From Diphasiastrum complanatum (taxonomy: Eukaryota > Streptophyta > Lycopodiopsida > Lycopodiales > Lycopodiaceae), in NCBI GenBank assembly GCA_029204225.1, contig MU832250.1:1-64000 (forward strand): a stretch of DNA of 64,000 nt, in the 5' to 3' direction. The notes below the pieces were generated by a model. The model ran no database searches. It was not told the DNA's origin and worked only from the letters and a program-made list of their open reading frames with translations. The translations under genes and the position numbers were made by a program. Shown here piece after piece: positions 23,008-35,074 of the stretch. The number at the start of each line of letters is the position of its first letter. Position 1 is the stretch's first letter.

Positions 23008-26000
23008 CTCCCTCTTCAACTAGTTTTAGCATAGATTTAGAAAGTACACCAAGACTTGTTCTATGCTTGAAAAATAAGTCCTTTCCCAATGCTTTGGTAA
23101 AGATATCAGCCACACATTCCTTTGATGGGACATGTTCAAGCTTGATCTCTTTTGCCAACACTTGTTCTCTCACAAAATGGTAAGCCACCTCGATATGTTT
23201 GCTCCTTGCATGGAAAACCGGATTGCTTGCTAGACTTTGGGCTGAAAGGTTGTCACAAAAGATGATTGGACTCTCTGAAAAATCCAGCAAATGAAGCTCC
23301 ATAATCATCCTCTTGATCCACACCATCTCCTTTGTGCATGATGTCAAAGCTTTGTACTCGGCCTCACTAGAAGAAAGTGATATAGTTGCTTGTTTCTTCG
23401 ACATCCATGAGATAGCTCCATCACCTATGAAAATAGCATGTGCATTTATGGATTTTCTATCCATAAGGTCTCCTGCAAAATCTGAATCTGAAAAACCAAA
23501 TAAGTTAGGTGATGAGCCTCTATAAACAATGCCAAAATCTTTTGTTCCCGAGATGTATCTCAAGATCCTCTTTCCTAGTTTCCAATGTTCTATGCTAGGA
23601 TCTTGCATGAATTGGCTTAATCTACCAACACAATAAGATAAATCAGGTCTTGTTATGGTTAGATATATAAGAGAACCTATTAGCTTCCTATAGAGAGTAA
23701 TGTCCTCGAAGGATCTTTCATTACCTCTTATAGTTAGCTTTACATGTGATTCCATAGGTGTATCAATAGGATTTGCATCTACCATATGAAATCTATTGAG
23801 AATAGAAATAGCATACTTCTCTTGTGAAATAAAAGTGATTTGAGAAGTTCTAATTACTTCTATTCCTAAGATATAGCTCAAAAGACCAAGATCATGCACT
23901 TCAAATTCCTTTTTTAGTGCTTTCTTGATATCTTCTATATCTTCCTTGTTCCCTCCACTTAAAATAATGTCATCCACATAAATTAGAAGGATTGTAACAT
24001 CATTAGCACTAATTCTAAAGTAAAGTGAATGATCATACTCACTCATAGTGAAGTTTTGAGAAAGTAGAAAAGAGTTAAGCCTAGCATACCAACTCCTTGG
24101 TGCTTGCTTAAGACCATACAAACTTTTTTGTAGAAAACACACATGATTAGGCTTGCTATGAGAAACATAGCTCTCGGGTTGCTCCATGTAGACTTCCTCT
24201 TCAAGATCACCATTCAAGAAAGCATTAGAAATGTCTAATTGCCAAAGATCCCATCCATAAAGAGTTGCAAGGGAAATGATTACTCTTATGCTCACCATCT
24301 TTGCCACGGGTGCAAAGGTTTCCTCATAGTCAATGCCATGCTCTTGAGCATAACCTTTAGCCACCAACCTTGCCTTCAACTTGTTGATAGATCCATCTTG
24401 ATTTGTCTTTACCTTGAAGATCCATTTGCATCCAATTGCACTTTTGCCCTTTGGAAGCTCCACCAATCTCCATGTGTTGTTCTTCATAAGTGCTTCAAAC
24501 TCAAGATCCATTGCTTGGATCCATTCCTCTTCTTGCCTTGCTTCATCTACACATGAAGGTACATCAAAAGAAGTTAGGAAAGCATAGTTGGATCCATCCA
24601 CCACTTGCTTACCTTTGCCATCATAAGTGAGCCTTGAGGGTTTCACTTTATGCCTTGGAGTTCTCCTTGGAATTTGACTTGAAGAGGCTTCTTCAACATC
24701 CACATCCAATGTGTCATCAACTCCATTGTCATCAAGCACATTAGTTGCAACAACACCATCATCACTTGAAACAACTTTTGGAATGTTACCTTCATCAAAA
24801 ATGACATCCCTACTTGTGAACACTTTCTTGATTGAAGGAACATAAATCCTATATGCTTTGCTTACTTCACTATAACCAACAAAAATGCCCTTTCTTGAAG
24901 ATGGATCCTCCTTAGTTCTATCATCAAGAGTAATGTTGAAGTAGCAAATGCATCCAAAAGTTCTTAGAAACTTGACATTAGGCTTCGTACCAAACAAAGC
25001 TTCAAAAGGGGTTTTTCCTTCCAATACAACACTTGGCCATCTATTGCATAGGAAATTTGCACACAACAAAGCATCACTCCAAAAAGGTTTAGGAAGATTA
25101 GCATTCAATCTCATTGCCTTTGCACTCTCACACAAGGTTCTATTCTTCCTCTCGGCCACTCCATTTTGTTGTGGTGTTCTTGGACATGTGTACTCCCTCT
25201 TGATCCCATGCTCATCGCAAAAGGCTTTGAATTTGTTAGAAATGTATTCACCACCATTGTCGCTCCTCAAGCATTTGATTTTGGTTGTAAATTGAGTCTC
25301 AATAGCAACTTTGAACTTGACAAACACATCAAACACCTCATCCTTGCTCTTTAGTAGATAAACCCAACAAAATCTACTAAAATCATCAATGAAAGTTACA
25401 TACATCTTAGCACCTCCATTGCTAATTGTAGTAACACCATGAATATCCGAATGCAAGAGAGAAAAAGGCATCTTAGATCTAGATATAGATCTAGTATATG
25501 GCAATCTATGTGATTTAGACAAAGCACATTCTTCACAAACATGATTCAAGCAAGTAAGAGACTTGGGAAGTCCCCTTACTACCTCCTTTTTGGCTATTAC
25601 CTCCAAGGCCTTGTAGTTGAGATGTCCCATCCTTTTATGCCATACCTCTTGAATTGACATTTGTTCATTTGCCATGCATCCAACTTGGTTAGCAACAACA
25701 CATGCATCAAGCTTGAACAATTTCCCTTGCCTTTTCCCTTTTGCAATGATACTACACCCCTTTTTGATCAAGCAAGCATCACCATCAAACTCAACTTTGA
25801 ATCCTTTGTCAAGCATTTGGCTTACACTAAGTAAGTTCTTGGTAATGGATGGAATGAGCAAAACATCTTTCAATTCTATATTCCTATTTGTAGAAAGTGA
25901 AATAGGAATTGTGCCAATCCCCTTGATTGCACACTCACCATCATTTGCGGTATAGATTACCTTCCTATCACCATCAAATGCCATTAAAGATGAAAAATAC

Positions 26001-26953
26001 TCTTTATGATATGTCATATGAGAAGTGGCTCCACTATCAATCCACCAAGGATCAATGTCTCCATGATTAGCCAACAAGCAAGATGACATAACAAAAGCAT
26101 CATTTGAAAGAAGCTCATCCCCACCCTCATCAATAGTTAGATTGGTTTGCTTTTCCCCTTGATCCCTCTTTTTCTTAAAACAATCACTAGCAAAATGCCC
26201 TTTGACTCCACAATAGAAACATTTTAGCTTAGATCTATCCTTCTTTTTGCCAAAAGTAGAGTGCTCACCTTGGTCTTGCCCTTTAGACCAATTGCTTTTA
26301 CCTTTGCCCTTGAACTTGCCTTTAGAGAACATTGCCTCCTCTTCTCCTCCTTGAGATGTAGAAGATGCTCCCACTCTTGCTTGCAACCTGAATTCTTCAG
26401 CCAACAAGACCTCTTGCAAGTCTCCAACACTTGGTAAACATTTTTGGATAGCATAACTTTGAACAAGATTAGCATGATCATCCAACAAGCCATTGAGAAT
26501 CACTTGAACAAGCTCCTCATTATTTATGCCATCATTAATGCATGCTAACTCATCATTCAATGCTTTAACTCTCAAAACAAAAGCATGTCCATTCTCACTC
26601 TTCTTTTGCATACAAGAAAAGATTTGCCTTCTTAAAGTCAACACTCTAGAAGTAGACTTGGATTCATAAACCTTCTTCAAGGCTTCCCAAGCTTCACTAG
26701 ATGATGTGCACTTACCAACCTCTTTGATAAGCTCATTTGTCACATTCATCTTGATCATGTGAAGGGCTTTCTTTGCCCTCTTGTCATACCTCAATTGTTC
26801 TTGAGGTGCCAAAGGTCTCTCCTCCACACCTACAACAATATCCATCAACTCATTCATCTCAAGCAAAGACTCCATCCTTACTTTCCAAGTAGAATAGTTG
26901 AGGGAGGTAAGCCTATCATTGCTTTCCAACATGTAGCCTCCATTTGTAGCCAT
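23003..26953 (-). CDS. Copia gag-pol polyprotein, intact (1316 aa)
   Basis: A single frame encodes the nucleocapsid/Gag, protease, integrase, reverse transcriptase and RNase H needed to copy the element through RNA and insert it. Visible motifs: zinc knuckle CFYCGVKGHFASDC (245-258), protease DSGATSHM (306-313), integrase HHCC (H439, H444, C473, C476) and DDE triad (D503, D565, E601), RT catalytic YVDD (992-995), RNase H SDSD (1155-1158), SSSEAEY (1194-1200) and CDN (1233-1235). No stop or frameshift. Length is normal for Ty1/copia. The start MATNGGYMLE fits the gag start of the related family at 34473. The protein ends LVEEGV over the polypurine tract, with its TGA supplied by the first bases of the LTR. 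Confidence 0.96.
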   Translation of the reverse strand: MATNGGYMLESNDRLTSLNYSTWKVRMESLLEMNELMDIVVGVEERPLAPQEQLRYDKRAKKALHMIKMNVTNELIKEVGKCTSSSEAWEALKKVYESKSTSRVLTLRRQIFSCMQKKSENGHAFVLRVKALNDELACINDGINNEELVQVILNGLLDDHANLVQSYAIQKCLPSVGDLQEVLLAEEFRLQARVGASSTSQGGEEEAMFSKGKFKGKGKSNWSKGQDQGEHSTFGKKKDRSKLKCFYCGVKGHFASDCFKKKRDQGEKQTNLTIDEGGDELLSNDAFVMSSCLLANHGDIDPWWIDSGATSHMTYHKEYFSSLMAFDGDRKVIYTANDGECAIKGIGTIPISLSTNRNIELKDVLLIPSITKNLLSVSQMLDKGFKVEFDGDACLIKKGCSIIAKGKRQGKLFKLDACVVANQVGCMANEQMSIQEVWHKRMGHLNYKALEVIAKKEVVRGLPKSLTCLNHVCEECALSKSHRLPYTRSISRSKMPFSLLHSDIHGVTTISNGGAKMYVTFIDDFSRFCWVYLLKSKDEVFDVFVKFKVAIETQFTTKIKCLRSDNGGEYISNKFKAFCDEHGIKREYTCPRTPQQNGVAERKNRTLCESAKAMRLNANLPKPFWSDALLCANFLCNRWPSVVLEGKTPFEALFGTKPNVKFLRTFGCICYFNITLDDRTKEDPSSRKGIFVGYSEVSKAYRIYVPSIKKVFTSRDVIFDEGNIPKVVSSDDGVVATNVLDDNGVDDTLDVDVEEASSSQIPRRTPRHKVKPSRLTYDGKGKQVVDGSNYAFLTSFDVPSCVDEARQEEEWIQAMDLEFEALMKNNTWRLVELPKGKSAIGCKWIFKVKTNQDGSINKLKARLVAKGYAQEHGIDYEETFAPVAKMVSIRVIISLATLYGWDLWQLDISNAFLNGDLEEEVYMEQPESYVSHSKPNHVCFLQKSLYGLKQAPRSWYARLNSFLLSQNFTMSEYDHSLYFRISANDVTILLIYVDDIILSGGNKEDIEDIKKALKKEFEVHDLGLLSYILGIEVIRTSQITFISQEKYAISILNRFHMVDANPIDTPMESHVKLTIRGNERSFEDITLYRKLIGSLIYLTITRPDLSYCVGRLSQFMQDPSIEHWKLGKRILRYISGTKDFGIVYRGSSPNLFGFSDSDFAGDLMDRKSINAHAIFIGDGAISWMSKKQATISLSSSEAEYKALTSCTKEMVWIKRMIMELHLLDFSESPIIFCDNLSAQSLASNPVFHARSKHIEVAYHFVREQVLAKEIKLEHVPSKECVADIFTKALGKDLFFKHRTSLGVLSKSMLKLVEEGV

Positions 26954-27550
26954 GTTGCAATGATTGATCTCTGATCTTTGACCTGTTCCAATGCACTAAG
27001 CACTCTCTTGAATCAACAAATGAAACACAAGAAGAAATCACAAAGATTTGGAACCTAAAACCTTACTTTTTCTCTCTTTTCCTCACTTTTTCCTTAATTC
27101 TAGCCACTAGTTTTATGATTTCTTGATCAAACCAAGACCAAACCTCAATATACTTGCTTTTCCCTCACTCCTAAGATTGAAATACACTCTTGAATCATTC
27201 AGCAAACTGAAAATCAGAGGGTTACATCAATTTTGAAGTTTTTGACATGAAGAAGCAAGAAATTGAATCAAAAAACTATATGCTAGAATGGAAAACTAAT
27301 AGGATCTTGTTGGATCTTGCATCTCCCTCTTTCCAAAACAATTTTTGTCTCCTTATTCTGATAAGTACAGAGGGAATTCGCCCTACTTCAATTGAAATGC
27401 ATACAAATGATGTTTTGATCACAAAGATCCAATTTCTACACATAAATCAACAAGATTTTTAGCTAGAAACTTGATTGGAATGCTACAAAAGCAAACTCGC
27501 CCACAAATCTCTTCTAAATCTGGCAAAACCTGCACATTTGGCCGCCTAAT

Positions 27551-27562
27551 GCTCTGATACCA
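27551..27562 (-). promoter_or_regulatory. Primer-binding site, initiator Met-tRNA type
   Basis: Minus-strand TGGTATCAGAGC directly beside the 5' LTR. Confidence 0.93.
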
Positions 27563-28215
27563 TGTGAAAAACTCAGATCCAAAAGATGCTAAAGTTTCAT
27601 AAAGATCTTGGCCATGGAAGTTATGCACATCTAGATTGAAAAAATGATAGAAATTGTGATGTTAAGCATACTAAACATCAACTAAACATCAAAATCTGAT
27701 CATAAGCTTCCACAAACAGAAACTTGCTGTCCCTGTCCGTACTTCAGAGCCTACAACCTGCATTTCACACGTGTGAAGCCATAGCAACAAAGAAATCACA
27801 ATTCTAGTGGCTAGAATGCAAGATATGAACAAAAAAGTGAGAGAGAAGAAGATGGATCTTCAAAGAGCATAACATTCATTCAATAGAATGAAAATGAGAT
27901 GTGTACATACTCGTGGAGATGGCTATTTATAGCAGCCATAGTGCCTCTTGGCCACTTGTCTTATGATAGGCTAAAATTGGGGTCCAATAGGATTCACCCA
28001 TATACCTAGAAATTTGGTCAAATAGGAATGCACCAAATTATGAGCCAATAGAAGAGATCCACACTCGACCTCCTCTAATTAATGTGACCTCAAAAGTAGT
28101 GTACACATACTTTGGGCCTCTACATACATGTATGAACCTATCTCTAACTTTTATTTGGCCATAGGCCTACAAAATCTCAAGTTAGGAAAATACTACTAGT
28201 TGACAATTTTTCACA
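27563..28215 (-). repeat. 5' LTR (653 bp) with promoter
   Basis: Near-identical to 22355-23007. The minus-strand TATA-like CTATAAATAG at 27923-27932 is the likely transcription promoter. Followed by the ATAAC duplication. Confidence 0.95.
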
Positions 28216-28830
28216 ATAACTCTCCATGTGCTTTTGCCAAAGCACCACCTTCATGAGTCTTACCATCTTGGAACATAGGTTGAGGTAGATCACTTGCCTT
28301 CTCCTCCTTGAGATGATCCAAACTCCTATTGGCCACACTTCCAAGATTAGCATCAATTTTGAAAAGATTACCACATCTAGCCCCACTTGCTACCACATCA
28401 CCATCTCTCTTGAACGCTTTATTTTTGAAATAATTAGAAGGAGAATGCCCCTTCTTACCACAAAAGAAGCACTTCTTGCTGGATTTGCAACTTGTTAATG
28501 TTTGTGCTGACTCCTCATCACTCTCCTCCTTTGAATTGTCCTTCTTGAAATGTTGATGATGCTCTTTGCCCCTTCCCTTGGCTTGTCCTTTGTGAAGTAT
28601 GATTTCGCCTCTCCATCATTCACCTCATGGATGGATTTCGATGTGTCCCAAGCCTCCTTGGATGTGGTACATGAGCCAATTTCCCTCAACACTTCATTGG
28701 AAACATTGATCTTTATGTAAGGCCATCCTAGCCCTCTTTTTGTACTTTTGGACCTCTTGGATCTCTTGATGCAAACCTAAGGAAGTCATCTTCCCTTGAG
28801 AAATTCACTTGTAATGGATCCAAAGGTGTT
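28216..28830 (-). pseudogene. Older Ty1/copia gag relic, interrupted by the young element
   Basis: Minus strand: RARMALHKI, NVSNEVLREIGSCTTSKEAW, then, after a deletion of mid-gag, zinc knuckle CFFCGKKGHSPSNYF and ARCGNLFKIDANLG. Frames shift at least twice. It belongs to a family different from the two better preserved ones. The young copia element inserted at its 28216 end. Confidence 0.7.
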
Positions 28831-29722
28831 GCTTCTCCCTCAATAATGGATCCTTAAAAGGTGTACTACCAACTCTAATATGAGATCTTCCAACTTGGTG
28901 TGAGACCTATCTCACTAGTTCTACCAAATTCTCTCAAACTAGATCAAACTCTCATCCCAAGATGGAGCAAGGACAAAGTTTGTGTCAACTTGACTCAAGC
29001 ACACAAAAGCACTCAAAAAAATCCACAAACAAATCAAATACAATTGGATTGCATGAAACTATGTGGCTATGACCTCAAAAAATTGTCTAGATCTCAAATA
29101 GACAAGATTGGCAAGCTTTTTTCTAAGTTTTTGGATCAAACAAGCAAGATATGGATCAAACCAAAAGTGTCCATACAGTTCTAGGTGCCCTACTTACCCT
29201 CATTCAAAAGTCTATAACTTTTGATTGTATCATCAAATTGGTTTGAAACAAATTGCATCAGAAATAAGACTTTTTTAGCTTTCTAACAAGCTATCTAGCA
29301 TAGATTTTGGATCTAACTTGGAGGAGAACCAAACAATCAAAGTTGGTTGTAACTCACACATGTCTAAGCACTGAACTCCGTACAGTACCAGGCCAGGTCC
29401 ATTCATAATGATTATGGCCCTTCTTGATCTTAAAATCACAAAGATAGACAAGGAGATGCATCTACACTCGCAAAATCTTGAATTCAAGGCACATGTCAAC
29501 ATCAAACTTGACATATGCATGGAAATCTTAGGCTAATTCTGATTCCATGTTGAATTTCACATGTGTGGAAATGCCACAAAGTGTGATTTTGATCTCCTAA
29601 GATGTGGTGATTGCACATAGATCACACATAGATTGTAAACCAAGATCTTCAATCTAAGGCCAGAGCGCTTTCTACCATGCATAAATCATCCATACAAGTA
29701 CATTCACACATGTGGGGACTTG

Positions 29723-30372
29723 TGTGAAAGATTTCAGATCCTTAAGATCCAATCTACTTGAATGATCTTTGGTTAGAAAGAGAAATACACTACCAATTTC
29801 ACCAATGTAGAAAAATCAGCATCTACACACAATTTGAGATGCAAACACTAATAGAACTTGATCAAACTTGAATGAAATGATTATGTACTGTTTTTGTCCG
29901 TACAAAACCAGCAAGATACTGTATTTCACACGTGTGGATCCAAAAATAGCAAATATAGATCATTCTACACATAGAATTGCAAGCAATCACCAAGATAGTG
30001 CACCAATGGATAGTAGAACCCAAGAGAACCATGTATAAGCATGAAATGAGATAGAGAAGAGAGAAGATGACTCTCTCCATGAGTTACATCCTTTTATAGC
30101 AGGCCCAAACCCTATTTGGCCACTTGGCTTTCCCACCAAAATGCTAACCCTACCAATTTTGGGTCTAGATTCAATGTACCCAACTTATTCAAATTGAATC
30201 TACTCAAACTCGCATTCTATCTTTCCCACACTTTCAAAAAGTGTTTATTCAGATGAAATTTAGACTAATGAACTTTGAAAAGTCAACCTCTAAGTCTAAA
30301 ACAAGTTTTGGCCTTAATATGCCAAATATGGAAATATTGCAAAATGTGATGAAACTAGTTGAATCTTTCACA
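29723..30372 (-). repeat. 3' LTR (650 bp)
   Basis: TGTGAAAG...CTTTCACA. Same family as 5004-5653. Polypurine tract at 30373-30382. Confidence 0.93.
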
Positions 30373-30953
30373 CTCCCTCTTCAACTAGTTTTAGCATAGA
30401 CTTTGATAATACTCCAAGTGAAGTCCTATGCATCATGAACAAGTCTTTTCCCAATGCTTTGGTGAAGATATCAGCTACACATTCCCTTGAAGACACATGT
30501 TGAAGCTCCACCTCCTTTGCAATGACTCGCTCCCTCACAAAATGATATTGTATCTCAATATGCTTGCTCCTAGCATGAAAGATAGGATTGGATGCCATTC
30601 TTTGGGCTGATTGATTGTCACAAAAGATGATTGGGCTCTCTGAAAAATCCAGCAAGTGAAGATCCTTGATCATCCTCTTGATCCATACCATCTCCTTTGT
30701 GCAATGTGTAAGAGCTTTGTACTCGGCCTCACTAGATGACAATGAGATAGTGGCTTGTTTCTTTGACATCCATGATATAGCTCCATCACCTATGAAAATA
30801 CAATAAGAACTAATGGATTTTCTATCCATTACATCTCCAGCATAGTCCGAATCTGAAAATCCAAAAAGATTAGGTGATGATCCCTCATACAATATGCCAA
30901 AATCTCGAGTTCCAATGATGTACCTCAAAACTCGCTTTCCTAGCTTCCAATGT
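30370..30953 (-). pseudogene. Copia RNase H region
   Basis: 186 open codons from RYIIGTRDFGILYEG through FSDSDYAGD, SLSSSEAEYKAL, FCDNQSA and ADIFTKALGK to LVEEGV, ending with the TGA in the LTR. Catalytic residues are present. Upstream it joins directly to the unrelated segment, so no RT precedes it. A fusion product is not continuous in frame at the junction near 30954. Confidence 0.9.
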
Positions 30954-30962
30954 TCCTAGCAT

Positions 30963-32031
30963 AGTTTTTGCCAATAGAACTTTGATCCATCATAAGAATG
31001 ATCTTCCTCCTAAGAATAGATCTCCTTTCAATGATCGTGTAATGCTCAAAATAGAAACAACCATAATTGATATAGAGAATAGTGTCCACTTGGGATGCTT
31101 CACTATTTCTTACATCAATTTTACATGTAAAAATGTGACTAGAACATGAAGAATCAAATAGAATGTAAATGAAATGATTCCACCATGCTTTCAACTCTGA
31201 ACTCTCTAGAAAAATACAGCAAACAAACAATAAATGTGAGTGATCAACTTTTGCTTGCATGTCTCCTCCTTCTTTGTCCTTTGTTGCCTTGTATCCACCA
31301 TGATACTCCATGAATGAGCCTCCATCTTCATCTTGCCACAAGAAACCATCAAACCTTGGAAATCCATGAGTAGGTGAGGACATAAATGATGCAAATCCAG
31401 CACCACATGACTCCATAAACCAAGTAGTTTGCACTAGTCCATCTTCAAGATCTACTTGACACAAGAAAATGACCATGAATTCACCAAAAATTGACAATCT
31501 CCAAGTATTGGCACCAAGTAGCTCAACACTTGAGAACTTAGGCATGGATGAGTGACATAATGGACCTCCAATAGCTTCATTTCCATCAGCAAAATCATCC
31601 AAGAATGCTAGTACAAATCCAACATCAAAACAATGCTCACCAATGTAGCTAGTTTTACCATATCTTGACAATTTGCACACATCCACATGAAATTGCTCAA
31701 ACATGAGATAGAACAAGTAAAGTAAACTTGAACAACACTTCCTTGCTGCTCCTTTGACCTTACTTGAGTCTTCAATATGCTACAAAAACAGATCCATAAC
31801 ACCTTTGCCAATTACCTCTCCTTTGATGCTCTTGAGTAGCTCCAAATTGCCAACTTCCCTTTTGACTAGTTGAAGCGCTTTGAGATCAACCTCTTGATCT
31901 TCAACTTGACCATCAAAGTCATTGAACAAACTTTGTTTTCCAGATCCATTACTTGATTTTACAGCAAGATAACGTCCATCCACTTGCATAGCTCCATGTA
32001 CACAAGAAGATCCTCCAAAAGATGTTCCACT
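30963..32031 (-). other. Unrelated segment replacing reverse transcriptase, longer copy
   Basis: Matches 5858-6703 (LVKREVGNLELLKSIKGEV, FMWMCANCQDMVKLATL, DTILYINYGCFYF) and keeps an extra ~240 bp (about 31322-31562, with ELLGANTWRLSIFGEFMVIF). It contains a 258-codon open stretch at 30940-31716, but no domain that I recognise. Confidence 0.7.
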
Positions 32032-32050
32032 CTTCATAAGAGATTGATAC

Positions 32051-34473
32051 TCACTCCTCTTCTTTCCTTGCTTGATCTACACTTGTAGGATCATCCAAAG
32101 AGGTTAGGAAAGCAACATAATTTCCAGAAACTACTTGCTTACCCTTTTGATCATATGTGAGCCTTGAAGGTACTTGTCTTTCTCTTGATGTTCTCCTTGG
32201 CTTTTGACTTGATGAAGGTCCATCATCACCACCATCCAAAGTAGGATCCTTCTCATCAACATCAAGAATGTTAGAACCATCTACTTTACCATCAATCAAG
32301 CTTGAAGACACCTTTGGAATGTTTCCCTCATCAAAAATGACATCTCTACCAACAATCACTTTGTTAGTAGAAGGAATGTAAACCTTGTAGGCTTTACTCA
32401 CCTCACTATATCCAACAAAAATACCTCTTCTTGAAGATGGATCCTCCTTGGTCCTATCATCAAGAGTAATGTTGACATAGCATGTGCATCCAAAGGTTCT
32501 TAGAAATTTGACACTTGGCCTCCTCTTGAATAGCATCTCAAAAGGTGTCCTTCCATCCAAAATAGCACTCGACCACCTATTGCATAAGAAATTGGCACAC
32601 AACAAAGCTTGATCCCAAAATGGTTTGTCAAGATTAGCACTTAACCTCATAGCTTTAGCACTTTCACATAAAGTCCTATTCTTCCTTTCAGCCACTCCAT
32701 TTTGTTGTGGGGTCCTTGATGTTGTATACTCCCTCTTGATCCCATGCTCATCACAAAAGGCCTTGAACTTGTTAGATATGTACTCACCACCATTGTCACC
32801 TCTCAAGCACTTGATCTTTGTGGAGAATTGGTTCTCCCTTGCATTCTTGAACTTGACAGAGACATCATACACTTCATCCTTGCTCTTTAGTAGATAGATC
32901 CAACAAAATCTACTAAAATCATCAATGAATGTTACATACATCTTAGCTCCACTATTGCTAATTGTAGTAAATCCATGAATATCCGAATGTACAAGTTGAA
33001 AAGGCTTTGTAGATCTAGTATAAGGTAGTCTATGTGACTTAGGCAAATCACAAGACTCACAAATATGCTTGTCATTACTTAAGGAACTTGGAAGACCAAT
33101 CACAACCTTCTTCCTTGCCATTACCTCCAATGACTTGAAGTTGAGGTGTCCCATCCTTTTGTGCCAAACCTCTTGAATAGAAATTTGCTCCCTTGCAACA
33201 CATCCAACTTGGTTAGCAATAACACAAGCATCAAGTTTGAACAACTTCCCTTGCCTTTTACCTTTTCCAATCAAGACATCCTTCCTTTTGATCAAACAAG
33301 CATCTCCATCAAACTCCACCTTGAGGCCCTTACTTAGCATTTGACTCACACTAAGCAAATTCTTGGTAATAGATGGAATAGACAAGACATCCTCCAAATG
33401 AACATTCCTATTTGTAGAGAGAGAAATAGGAATTGTGCCAATCCCTTTGATTGCACACTCACCATCATTGGCCGTGTAGATCACCCTGTTGTCATCTCCA
33501 TATGCCAACAAAGAAGTGAAGTACTCTTTGTGAAAGGTCATGTGTGAACTTGCTCCACTATCAATCCACCAAGGATCTAGATCTCCATCATTAGCAAGCA
33601 TACATGAAGACATCACAAAAGCATCATCATTTGCATCTTGCACATCCAAACCATCCTCATCAAGACTAAGATTACCTTGCTCGTCTCCTTGATCTCTCTT
33701 CTTCTTGTAGCACTCACTTGCAAAGTGTCCTTTGATGCCACAATAGAAGCACTTGAGCTTTGATCTATCCTTCTTTTTGCCACTTGAAGAAGCATCCACT
33801 TGATCTTGCCCTTTAGACCACTTGCTTTTGGTTTTGCCCTTGAATTTGCCCTTTGTGAACATAGCATCGTCTTGAAGTGTCGATGTAGATCCACCTCTTG
33901 CTTGAAGCCTATATTCCTCATTGATCAAGATCTCTTGAAGATCCATCAAACTTGGCAAAGTCTTTTGAATAGCAATACTTTGAACAATGTTAGCATGAGC
34001 ATCCAACAAGCCATTAAGAATCACTTGAATAAGCTCTCCTTCCTTAATGCTTTCATCTATGCAAGCTAACTCATCATTCAATGCTTTCATTCTCAAAATA
34101 AAAGTACTTGGACTCTCTTCATTCTTTTGCAAACAAGAAAAGATTTGCCTTCTTAGAGTCAACACTCTAGAAGTAGACTTGGATTCATAAAGCTTCTTCA
34201 ATGAATTCCAAGCTTCCAAAGATGATGTGCACTTACCAACTTCCTTGAGAAGTTCATTGGTAACATTCATCTCTATCATGTGTAGAGCCTTCTTTGCCCT
34301 CTTGTCATACCTCAATTGATCTTGTTGTGTTGCTGGTCTCTCCTCCAAACTACAACAATATCCAAAACATCATTCATCTCAAGAAGTGACTCCATCCTCA
34401 CTTTCCATAATGAATAGTTACTTGAGGTAAGCCTATCATTGGCTTCCAACATGACTCCAATTGAGGTTGCCAT
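32051..34473 (-). pseudogene. Copia gag-protease-integrase, RT missing
   Basis: From the ATG ending at 34473, gag begins as in the related elements; one base is lost near 34350. The remaining 765 codons are open: zinc knuckle CFYCGIKGHFASEC, protease DSGASSHM, pre-integrase WHKRMGHLN with CESC, integrase HSDIHG, GDNGGEY and NGVAERKNRTL. The frame ends soon after the integrase C-terminus (ARKEEE), where a 22-bp loss between two ACTC copies removed the codons equivalent to WIQAMDLEYQ of the sister copy. Integrase looks undamaged, unlike in the other copy. Confidence 0.9.
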
Positions 34474-35062
34474 GTAGCAATGACCTGATCTTCTCTTTCA
34501 ACCTGTTTCAATGCACAAAGCACTCCTTTGAACAACAACAAATGCTTTCAAAAGAAATCACCAAGATTTGAAACTATCTCACAAATTCTCTTCTAGCACT
34601 TATCCAAGCAAATCAACACATAGAATCATGGAATCTTGATCAACCTATGATCTATCCTCAATCTAATGACTTTTGCCACTTCCTAAGATTGAAACACACT
34701 CAAATGAAGTCCAGCAACCTCACTATCTAGAGATCCAATCAAAATTAGGGTTTTGACAAAATCACAAAAAATTGACTATTCCAAATCTACATGCAAATGC
34801 TGAAAATTTGATATGCAATCTATAAGCCACCACTTAGGCTGAACCAATGATCCAAAAATTGGCCAAATCCAGCATGTGAATTCAAAAAACGGAATTGAAC
34901 AAGTATATTGACCTATTTAGTGTTTTGATCTACAAAATATCCAATCTACAAAAGCAAAAAAATCCGATTTTGGTGTAGAATCCTCTCTAGCATGCTCTAG
35001 AATTGATATCTTCACCAAATCATTGATAGATCTGATTTTCTCCTTCATAACCTGAAACACAA

Positions 35063-35074
35063 GTTCTGATACCA
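35063..35074 (-). promoter_or_regulatory. Primer-binding site variant
   Basis: Minus-strand TGGTATCAGAAC next to the LTR; differs at the next-to-last base from the TGGTATCAGAGC of the other two elements. Confidence 0.85.

Larger units (their letters stand above)
22355..28215 (-). mobile_element. Complete, apparently recent Ty1/copia retrotransposon
   Basis: 5.86 kb with 653-bp LTRs at both ends (22355-23007 and 27563-28215), flanked by the 5-bp target duplication ATAAC (22350-22354 and 28216-28220). The primer site, polypurine tract and one uninterrupted gag-pol frame are all present. By eye the LTRs differ at about one position (c/a in the AGAAGAG-x-TCCACAC stretch), implying a very young insertion. 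It sits inside an older copia relic whose gag continues at 28216-28830. Confidence 0.95.

Noticed and set aside
24239-26974. Antisense ORFs opposite the intact gag-pol
   Set aside because: Shadows without motifs; the minus frame is intact and explains the sequence.
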